NCBI GenBank assembly: GCA_946187095.1
Contig: CAMHPW010000015.1
Location: 1 to 14,524, forward strand
Reading direction: 5' to 3'
Length of the DNA stretch: 14,524 bases
DNA from: an uncultured Clostridia bacterium
Lineage (GTDB): Bacteria > Bacillota > Clostridia > Oscillospirales > Acutalibacteraceae
The position numbers and the translations under genes were made by a program. Shown one piece after another: positions 6,229-12,033 of the stretch. A model generated the notes under the pieces. It was not told the origin of the DNA, did no database searches, and saw only the letters and a list, made by a program, of their open reading frames with translations. Within the stretch, counting starts at the first letter, position 1, and each line of letters starts with the position of its first letter.

Positions 6229-7221
6229 TTATTTTTTCTTTTTTTTGCGTGGCTTTGCAGCAGGCTCCGCCGCATATTTCACAAATGACTTGTAATTGAT
6301 CAGAGCCTTCACGAAATGCGGATGCTTCTCCGTGAATTCAGGCTCCTGTTCGGGATGCTTAATAATATAGTCTTCCTGCTGCTTGGCATATATACCCGCA
6401 AAATTCAATACCAATATAATAATATAAACAATAATGGACAGGACTGCCCCTATGCCGACATGAGGATACAGCAGACCGAATATGACCGCAAGACACGCTA
6501 TCGCTCCGACCATGCATATGATATGCTTCAGATGACTCCTCTTGTCAAAGCAAAGCGTAATGAAACAGGTCAGCGGTACGGCTCCCAACAAAAATGCAAA
6601 AAATGAATGTGAGATTGTATTGCCAAGATTTTTGACCGTACCCAGCGATTCACCTATTGCTCCGCCCAACGCCATCTGCATGACACTCTGTTCCACCAAT
6701 ACGGATGCACACAATATTTTCTGTGCACTGAGCTGTGACCGGTTCAGCACTTCCACACTCTCCGATGTATAGTCACGCCTTGTAACATTCCTTGCTCTGT
6801 CGATCAGTTCCGCAAGCGGTCTTGCATCTGCTCCCTGCGGCACAGCGTATGACCATTTGTAATTCGCCGAATCCAGTCCGACAGTGCTTGCCGATTCCGC
6901 CGGTGTACTGCTTTCTTCCTCTTCTTTCGATATCTTTTCGAGAGAATCCAGTGCCCCCTGCAATTCCTTGACAGCATTGTCAAGCATTTCCTGCGTGGCA
7001 GGCTTCCTGTATGCCTCCGACAACGATGTCGTGATCTCCAGATCTTCCGTGATATACAGCTTCGCACTCAAAAACGGCGAACTCAACAGCAATATGCATA
7101 TCACAAAACATACGATCATTGCGATCCTTATGATAAAGCTCGGTGTGGCAAGAGGTCTTTTCTTTTTTTTCTTCTTGGGTACGTTGATCACTTTTACTTC
7201 CCTTTTCTCTTCACTGCTCAT
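6229..7221 (-). CDS. Unrecognised four-helix membrane protein
   Basis: I cannot assign this 330-residue protein to a family. It opens with a charged segment containing six consecutive lysines (residues 16-21), then a membrane helix near 29-51. An extra-membrane part of about 150 residues follows, with a likely coiled coil at 78-104 (LDNAVKELQGALDSLEKISKEEEES). Three closely spaced helices lie at about 203-224, 232-252 and 256-279. The C-terminal tail is charged and ends in RKKKKK. By the positive-inside rule both tails are cytoplasmic and the 52-202 region is outside. ATG at 7221 is preferred: the longer TTG start at 7254 lies only about four bases from the predicted transcription start, and AAGGGG is at 7236-7241, although its 14-base spacing is long. 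It precedes trxA in a probable two-gene unit. Function is unknown. Confidence 0.75.
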   Translation of the reverse strand: MSSEEKREVKVINVPKKKKKKRPLATPSFIIRIAMIVCFVICILLLSSPFLSAKLYITEDLEITTSLSEAYRKPATQEMLDNAVKELQGALDSLEKISKEEEESSTPAESASTVGLDSANYKWSYAVPQGADARPLAELIDRARNVTRRDYTSESVEVLNRSQLSAQKILCASVLVEQSVMQMALGGAIGESLGTVKNLGNTISHSFFAFLLGAVPLTCFITLCFDKRSHLKHIICMVGAIACLAVIFGLLYPHVGIGAVLSIIVYIIILVLNFAGIYAKQQEDYIIKHPEQEPEFTEKHPHFVKALINYKSFVKYAAEPAAKPRKKKKK

Positions 7222-7264
7222 ATAAAACCGAATTTCCCCTTCTTTCAAAATCAATTCTGACCGT

Positions 7265-7273
7265 ATTATAACA
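7265..7273 (-). promoter_or_regulatory. Extended -10 promoter of the membrane protein-trxA unit
   Basis: On the minus strand TGTTATAAT forms an extended -10 (TGnTATAAT). No good -35 box lies 16-18 bases upstream, as is usual for this class. Transcription would begin near 7258, leaving a leader of about 37 bases before the ATG at 7221. Confidence 0.6.
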
Positions 7274-7314
7274 TATTCCCTGCAAAAAAACCATAGTTTT
7301 TATTAAATTTTTCC

Positions 7315-7353
7315 AAAAAAACGGGACAGAACTTTTCTGCCCCGCATTTTTTT
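7315..7353. terminator. Symmetric terminator of secF
   Basis: CGGG and CAGAA (from 7322) pair with TTCTG and CCCG (to 7344) around a 3-base loop with one A/C mismatch. Seven A residues precede the stem and seven T residues follow it, so it works in both directions. Its main job is to end the minus-strand secDF operon before the membrane-protein promoter. Confidence 0.85.
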
Positions 7354-7355
7354 GA

Positions 7356-8429
7356 TCACTCTGAAACACTTTCTTTTTTCGTTGTATCAGCCTTTGCAGC
7401 TTTTGCTTTTTTCTTTGAAGCCTTTTTCACGGTGCTGCCGCCGTTATTTTTCTTTTCAGCCTTTTTCTTATCGCTGTGATTTTTCCACATTACCCACAGC
7501 GGACAAGCAATGCAAATCGATGAATACGAACCCGAAACAAGTCCTATCATCATAGGCAGTGCAAAGCTGATAATGGAACTGATGCCGTAGATCAGTGATA
7601 CGACCAATACCGAACCGATCGCTATGATCGTTGTGATCGATGTGCATATCGTTCTTGTAAAGCACTGGTTCACACTGTTGTTGACAAGTTCTGCTGTTGT
7701 TACCTTCGGACCTGACTTTCTTCTGTTTTCTCTGACACGGTCATAGATAACGATGGTATCATTCAGAGAGTAACCCAGTATCATCAAAACAACGGCGATA
7801 AAATTATCATTCAGCGGCATCCTGAACAATACGAATACAAAGTATACAATGATAAGGTCATGTATCAGTGCAACGACTGCCATCACACCTGCCGACAGAC
7901 CGCCGATCTTTCTGAATCTCAGTGCAACATACAGTATCATAATGACTGCCGCCATTGCTACCGCTATGATACACTTCAAGAAGAAGTTCGCACCCTTGGA
8001 AGCATCCACTGCCGTTGAAGATTCTTCCGCAAAGTCGTTTTTCGGATAGCCCTTCTGAAGTGCATCCGTAATAGCCTGCTTATGCGATATATCAACCGCC
8101 TTGTTGCCCGTAAACTGCAGTGCCACAATATGCTTTGCAGAATCATCCGCACCTGCCGCCAGATTTTCACTGTATGAAAAATCTACTTTTTCATTTTTCA
8201 GGGCATCTATGCCTTTGAGTGTTTCATTGACGATCTTTTCAATATTCTTGTGTGCAGGCTCTCCGCCGTAGTTATACTTAATAATCGTACCGCCTGTAAA
8301 CTGTATGTCAACAAGTGCCGGCATACATACTAAATTCAGTATCAGGCTCACAAGCATAATTCCGAGAGATATGCAGAAGAATATCTTCGCTTTTCCGATA
8401 AAGTCTATATGGAATCTCTGTCTCATCAT
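7356..8429 (-). CDS. secF: Protein translocase subunit SecF
   Basis: SecF works with SecD as a proton-driven accessory to SecYEG, helping pull exported proteins out of the membrane channel. The 357-residue protein has the expected start FHIDFIGKAKIFF and a first membrane helix near residues 14-36. The conserved DIQFTGGTIIKYNY (from Asp41) and a periplasmic-type domain come next, then five C-terminal helices beginning near residue 150. The SecF signatures ILGYSLNDTIVIYDRVREN (218-236) and FTRTICTSITT are present. The C-terminal 40 residues form a Lys/Ala-rich cytoplasmic tail (KKASKKKAKAAK), longer than the minimal family form. GGAGGTG precedes the ATG at 8429, which overlaps the secD stop as ATGA, so the genes are coupled. 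Another ATG follows immediately at 8426 and could also be used. Confidence 0.96.
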   Translation of the reverse strand: MMRQRFHIDFIGKAKIFFCISLGIMLVSLILNLVCMPALVDIQFTGGTIIKYNYGGEPAHKNIEKIVNETLKGIDALKNEKVDFSYSENLAAGADDSAKHIVALQFTGNKAVDISHKQAITDALQKGYPKNDFAEESSTAVDASKGANFFLKCIIAVAMAAVIMILYVALRFRKIGGLSAGVMAVVALIHDLIIVYFVFVLFRMPLNDNFIAVVLMILGYSLNDTIVIYDRVRENRRKSGPKVTTAELVNNSVNQCFTRTICTSITTIIAIGSVLVVSLIYGISSIISFALPMMIGLVSGSYSSICIACPLWVMWKNHSDKKKAEKKNNGGSTVKKASKKKAKAAKADTTKKESVSE

Positions 8430-9775
8430 GACTTTGCACCTCCATATAATCTTTTATTCTTAAGAAGTTTATATCCCGAAATCGAACGGAGCATGAGTCT
8501 TGATGCAGCCACGCCCATGATAAAGTTAGAGATAACGCCCACCAGAAGCGTATAGCCGAATGCGTAAATCAAGCCTGTTGTCGATACGCCGAACAATGAT
8601 GAAAGGATATTGGCAGGACCGAATACCAGTATCAAAATGACTGCAACGATAATAACCGTCACGTTGCCGTCAAAGATAGCCGTAAAGCTGCCTTTTGTAC
8701 CGTTTCTGATACAGCCGTCAAGCGTTTTGCCCGTCCAGAGTTCATCTTTGATTCTTTCAGCCGTGATGATATTGGCATCAACACCCATACCGATCGACAA
8801 GATCAAGCCCGCAATACCGGGGATCGTCATGGTAAAGCTGGGGAACAGCGGGAAATATCCCGAAACTGCTGCAATAGATATAGAAAGCTGACCTATCAGG
8901 GCAATAAATGCAATGAGTCCCGGCAGTCTGTATATAATGAGCATGAATGCACATATCAGAGCCAATGCAACGACAGAGGCGATTCCCATTGCCTGCAAAG
9001 CGTTGCTGCCAAGGGAAGGGCTGATCGTGCCGTAGCTTTCAACCGTGAGTTTGAACGGCAATGCACCTGCATTGATCTTATTTGCCAAAGCTGTCGCCGT
9101 CTTTGAAGTAAAGCTGCCTGTGATAACGGCACTGCCGCTATCGATCGTTCCACTTACAGACGGTGCGGAAAGCAGTTCATCGTCCATCCATATAGAAATC
9201 TGTTTGCCTGTATAGGAAGCAGTAGCCTGTTTGAATTTCTCTCTGCCTTCGTCATTGAATTCCAGACCTACTACATATTCATAAGAAGATGAATTATTCG
9301 TCTGCTGATAGCTTGCATAAGCTCTCTTGACATCTTTACCCGACAGGAGAACTTCACCTGAACTGTCTGTGCCGCCTTTGAATGTCAGCTCCGATGTAGA
9401 AGCAAGCTCAGCAATAGCTGCATCGGGATCATAGTCTTTTTCATCCGATTTCCAGGGGAATCGAATGGTGATTCTGTCATGTTCGTAGTCGGGATAAACT
9501 TCATAATCCGTGATGTTCTGACCGACCAGACGGGAATCAAGGATACCCTTGACATCTTCCATCTGCGTTTCATCGGCGTCAATGCCGTCAGCAGGTGCAA
9601 ACACCGCTTCTACACCGCCGTTGATGTCGATACCCCATCTTATGTCCGATAAGCCCTTGATATAAGTAACGTCAAAGTCACCGTTTTCGCCGTATATGCC
9701 GAAGATCGACGTATAGGCAAGAGCCGCTATGAGAACAAAGACTATGAAGAATACCGGTTTGCCAATTTTTTTCAT
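8426..9775 (-). CDS. secD: Protein translocase subunit SecD
   Basis: SecD is the larger half of the SecDF export motor. The 449-residue protein begins with a membrane helix (residues 7-25), then RWGIDINGGVEAVF with the conserved acidic Asp50. The P1 head-type outer domain follows (VKGILDSRLVGQNITDYEV, then ITIRFP), with a second outer segment including GREKFKQATASYTGKQISIWMDDELLSAPSV. Five C-terminal helices start near residue 263. The central signature GMGVDANIITAERIKDEL (329-346) holds Asp333, the expected proton-relay residue. GGAGG before ATG fixes the start at 9775. The gene is first in the secDF operon behind a near-consensus promoter. yajC, commonly the upstream neighbour, is not here. 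Confidence 0.97.
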   Translation of the reverse strand: MKKIGKPVFFIVFVLIAALAYTSIFGIYGENGDFDVTYIKGLSDIRWGIDINGGVEAVFAPADGIDADETQMEDVKGILDSRLVGQNITDYEVYPDYEHDRITIRFPWKSDEKDYDPDAAIAELASTSELTFKGGTDSSGEVLLSGKDVKRAYASYQQTNNSSSYEYVVGLEFNDEGREKFKQATASYTGKQISIWMDDELLSAPSVSGTIDSGSAVITGSFTSKTATALANKINAGALPFKLTVESYGTISPSLGSNALQAMGIASVVALALICAFMLIIYRLPGLIAFIALIGQLSISIAAVSGYFPLFPSFTMTIPGIAGLILSIGMGVDANIITAERIKDELWTGKTLDGCIRNGTKGSFTAIFDGNVTVIIVAVILILVFGPANILSSLFGVSTTGLIYAFGYTLLVGVISNFIMGVAASRLMLRSISGYKLLKNKRLYGGAKS

Positions 9776-9839
9776 ACAGTATCCTCCAATTTGTTTGTAT
9801 TAGTTATCTGCCGTTTGTCAGACAGACATATCAAGTTTA

Positions 9840-9868
9840 ATTATATATATTTTGTCTATAAAAGTCAA
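9840..9868 (-). promoter_or_regulatory. Strong sigma-A-type promoter of secDF
   Basis: On the minus strand TTGACT (9868-9863) and TATAAT (9845-9840) are 17 bases apart. Transcription should start near 9833, giving a leader of about 57 bases. This is one of the best promoters in the window. Confidence 0.8.
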
Positions 9869-9901
9869 ATAGTTTTTGATAAAATTTCGTTAAAAATTTT
9901 A

Positions 9902-9930
9902 GACTCCCGATACATATCATATCGGAAGTC
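9902..9930 (-). terminator. Probable terminator downstream of the aminotransferase
   Basis: GACT and CCGATA (from 9902) pair with TATCGG and AGTC (to 9930) around a 7-base loop, with one mismatch between the two helices. On the minus strand the stem is followed by TAAAATTTTT, an interrupted T tract. It lies about 135 bases after the aminotransferase stop and just before the secDF promoter, so it would insulate the two units. Confidence 0.5.
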
Positions 9931-9971
9931 CGGAACAAGTGAGGTTATATATCATTTTATACCAATGACCT

Positions 9972-10065
9972 AAAACATTGAGCAAATAGAATTTCCTTTA
10001 TATTTGATGTTGGATTATCAGGCTATTAGAAAATCCGATACCGCCACACGCCTGCTCAATGTTTT
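9972..10065. repeat. 94-bp element bounded by 13-bp perfect inverted repeats
   Basis: AAAACATTGAGCA (9972-9984) is the exact reverse complement of TGCTCAATGTTTT (10053-10065). The 68 bases between contain a further hairpin: TTGGATT (10010-10016) with AATCCGA (10032-10038), one G-T pair. The right arm meets the stop codon of the aminotransferase gene. The loop is too long for an ordinary terminator. It could be a structured 3' untranslated RNA element, a small RNA, or a short inverted-repeat mobile element (MITE-like, possibly with TA-type flanks). The repeats are seen; the nature is unknown. Confidence 0.6.
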
Positions 10066-11333
10066 TACATTCGAGTATATCTTGCAAGCTGTTCAAGGGC
10101 GGCGATCTTCACGCATACACAGAAGACATTCATTGCCGTTTCCAGTTCCTCTATCGGAGGATAGGTCGGGGCTACCCTGATATTGCTGTCTTTCGGATCC
10201 TTTCCGTAGGGGAATGTCGCACCTGCACCTGTCAGTACAACGCCTGCATTTTTGCAGAGTTCCACAACTCTCTTTGCACAGCCGTCCATTACGTCTACAC
10301 TGACAAAATAACCTCCGTTCGGCTTTGTCCATGATGCGATTCCCAAATCTGCCAGTTCTCTCTCCAGCGTATCCGTTACCATATCGAAACGGGGCTGCAA
10401 AACTGCCTTATGCTTCTGCATATGTGCCAATACGCCGTTGATATCTCCGAAATACTTCACATGACGGAGCATATTCAGCTTATCATAGCCGATTGTTTGA
10501 TACTGATATCTTTTCTTGAGAATGGCAAGATTATTGTCAGATGCTGCCAGAGCTGCCACGCCTGCTCCGGGGAATGTGATCTTTGAAGTCGAGCAGAATT
10601 CAAATACCATATCTTCATTGCCTGTCTTTTTCACTTCATCAAAAATATTCAGAAGTGTATCGGGTGTATCGCTGATATCATGTATAATATAGGCGTTATC
10701 CCACATGATCCTGAAATCCTTTGCGGCAGGCTTCAAAGCCGCAAATCTCTTTACTGTCTCATCAGAATAGGTAATTCCCTGCGGATTGGAATATTTCGGT
10801 ACACACCAGATTCCCTTTACAGTGCTGTCCTCCACCAATTTTTCTATCATATCCATATCGGGACCTGTTGCCGACATGGGAATCGTTATCATCTCAATGC
10901 CGAAATACTGTGTGATTCCGAAATGTCTGTCATAACCCGGTGCAGGGCACAGGAATTTCAGTTTTTCCTGCTTGCCCCAGGATGTTTCCATCATACAGGC
11001 AATCGTATCAAACATCATATTCAGACTTGAATTTCCGCCTACCATTACATTTTTGGCTTCCACGCCCATGATATCCGCAAAAAGCTGTCTTGCCTCAATA
11101 ATACCTTCCAGACCGCCGTAATTGCGGCAGTCGGGGCAATCCGCTGTCTTGAAATTCGTTTCGGGCGTGATTGAATAAAACATTTCATTTGATATATCCA
11201 ACTGTGCAGAACCCGGCTTGCCTCTTGCCATATTCAGTGAAAGTCCCTGTGACTTGTAATTCTCATAATAGCCTTCCAGCTTTGCCAGTTCCTTTGAAAG
11301 TTCCGTCTTTTCCATTGATGAATAAGCAGGCAT
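10065..11333 (-). CDS. Aspartate aminotransferase, class Ic
   Basis: This 422-residue PLP enzyme fits the aminotransferase group now called class Ic aspartate aminotransferases. These interconvert aspartate and 2-oxoglutarate with oxaloacetate and glutamate in the cytoplasm. Marks are NMARGKPGSAQLD near residue 35, RNYGGLEGIIEARQLFADIMG, VGGNSSLNMMFDT (98-110), PKYSNPQGITYS with Asn183, WDNAY with Asp212 for the PLP nitrogen, and FCSTSKITFPGAG with Lys251 as the Schiff-base lysine. KPNGGYFVSVDV follows, and NIRVAPTYPP has Arg386 for the substrate carboxylate. Length is normal. AGGAGG before ATG supports the start at 11333. It appears monocistronic, with its own promoter and a probable terminator beyond an unusual inverted-repeat element. 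The family is clear; aspartate as preferred substrate rests on family knowledge. Confidence 0.92.
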   Translation of the reverse strand: MPAYSSMEKTELSKELAKLEGYYENYKSQGLSLNMARGKPGSAQLDISNEMFYSITPETNFKTADCPDCRNYGGLEGIIEARQLFADIMGVEAKNVMVGGNSSLNMMFDTIACMMETSWGKQEKLKFLCPAPGYDRHFGITQYFGIEMITIPMSATGPDMDMIEKLVEDSTVKGIWCVPKYSNPQGITYSDETVKRFAALKPAAKDFRIMWDNAYIIHDISDTPDTLLNIFDEVKKTGNEDMVFEFCSTSKITFPGAGVAALAASDNNLAILKKRYQYQTIGYDKLNMLRHVKYFGDINGVLAHMQKHKAVLQPRFDMVTDTLERELADLGIASWTKPNGGYFVSVDVMDGCAKRVVELCKNAGVVLTGAGATFPYGKDPKDSNIRVAPTYPPIEELETAMNVFCVCVKIAALEQLARYTRM

Positions 11334-11384
11334 AATAAAAGTCCTCCTAAAAAATATTTCATAATTGTTTCAAAAACCTCTACT

Positions 11385-11413
11385 ATTCTAATATATACGC
11401 CCTGAAAATGCAA
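11385..11413 (-). promoter_or_regulatory. Sigma-A-type promoter of the aminotransferase
   Basis: On the minus strand TTGCAT (11413-11408) and TAGAAT (11390-11385) are separated by 17 bases. The predicted start near 11378 gives a leader of about 45 bases containing the AGGAGGA ribosome-binding site. Confidence 0.65.
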
Positions 11414-11434
11414 GTTATTTTTTGCAAACTTGCA
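11409..11434. promoter_or_regulatory. Inverted repeat overlapping the -35 box, possible operator
   Basis: TGCAAGT (11409-11415) and ACTTGCA (11428-11434) form a perfect 7-bp inverted repeat with a 12-base gap. One arm covers the -35 box of the aminotransferase promoter, where a bound repressor would block polymerase. An extra TTGCAA lies in the gap. No regulator is identifiable. Confidence 0.35.
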
Positions 11435-11536
11435 AATTTCATTGTTTTAACAAATATTATACTGCTTTGTTATCCTTTTTTGATACATATCTCCAAATGA
11501 AAATTCATATTTTTATCCAAAAGGAGAGTGAGGTTA

Positions 11537-11866
11537 TTGAAAAAGCTGCTTTTCATTATATGTATATCTCTGATATTGTCTTCATGCCAAAATGCACCGC
11601 CCCTGTCCGCAAAAGATGAAATCGCACGATACCAATGGACAATCACCGATATTTCCGGAAATTCTCACGGCTGTGTATCATTCGATAACGGTAAAATCAA
11701 AATTTCCGATGATTTGATTGATTTTACGGATAACTGTATGATTGACGAAAAAAACATCACCATTGATTCCCAAAAATACGGCACGGTAATTTTGAATTAC
11801 ACTATGTCGGGCATTACGCTTGAATTGGAATATTTAGGCAAAAAAATTGTCTTAAAAAAGAAATAA
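11537..11866 (+). CDS. Small lipoprotein of unknown function
   Basis: The 109-residue product starts with Lys-Lys, a hydrophobic segment (residues 4-13) and the lipobox LSSC, with Cys17 as predicted lipidation site. It should be attached to the outer membrane face. The mature part (YQWTITDISGNSHGCVSFDN and onward to YLGKKIVLKKK) alternates short hydrophobic and polar stretches, suggesting a small beta-rich domain. I recognise no family. The TTG at 11537 is chosen: AAGGAG at 11521-11526 is ten bases away and GAGGT is closer, while the alternative GTG at 11528 is almost touching AAGGAG. No hairpin terminator is visible before the pullulanase promoter, so some read-through into that gene is possible. 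Sugar-related function is only a guess from the neighbour. Confidence 0.72.
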   Translation: MKKLLFIICISLILSSCQNAPPLSAKDEIARYQWTITDISGNSHGCVSFDNGKIKISDDLIDFTDNCMIDEKNITIDSQKYGTVILNYTMSGITLELEYLGKKIVLKKK

Positions 11867-11920
11867 TTTTACCGTTAGTGCATTTTATACTAATTTATAT
11901 CTTTAAGTTTGTAACAATCG

Positions 11921-11956
11921 CAAGACAAAAATCAGTTTATTTTGCAGGACAAAAAT
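11921..11956 (+). promoter_or_regulatory. Direct repeats upstream of the pullulanase promoter
   Basis: CAAGACAAAAAT (11921-11932) and CAGGACAAAAAT (11945-11956) match at 11 of 12 bases with a 24-base offset. They occupy the region just upstream of the -10 element, where an activator or repressor could bind. The site owner is unknown. Confidence 0.4.
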
Positions 11957-11964
11957 GTTATAAT
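11956..11964 (+). promoter_or_regulatory. Extended -10 promoter of the pullulanase gene
   Basis: TGTTATAAT is an extended -10 element. The -35 position holds only TTTATT, a poor match, so activation through the nearby direct repeats is plausible. Transcription would begin near 11971. Confidence 0.65.
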
Positions 11965-11975
11965 AGTGGGGAATA

Positions 11976-12008
11976 CAGCAGTGTCTTTATGACAAATTCC
12001 AACTGCTG
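11976..12008 (+). promoter_or_regulatory. Leader hairpin in the pullulanase mRNA
   Basis: CAGCAGT (11976-11982) pairs perfectly with ACTGCTG (12002-12008) around a 19-base loop. It begins about five bases from the predicted 5' end and stops eight bases before the AAAAGGAG ribosome-binding site at 12016-12023. A 5'-terminal stem of this kind could stabilise the mRNA. There is no T tract, so it is not a terminator. Confidence 0.45.
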
Positions 12009-12033
12009 ACAATAGAAAAGGAGCAGAATTTCT

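Noticed and set aside
9791..9973. Short plus-strand open frame between secD and the aminotransferase
   Set aside because: It crosses the secDF promoter and a terminator stem, has no Shine-Dalgarno site and no family resemblance.
11422..11619. Plus-strand frame overlapping the start of the small lipoprotein
   Set aside because: The frame with the lipobox and a Shine-Dalgarno site is the other one. This frame begins in the promoter region and shows no domain.
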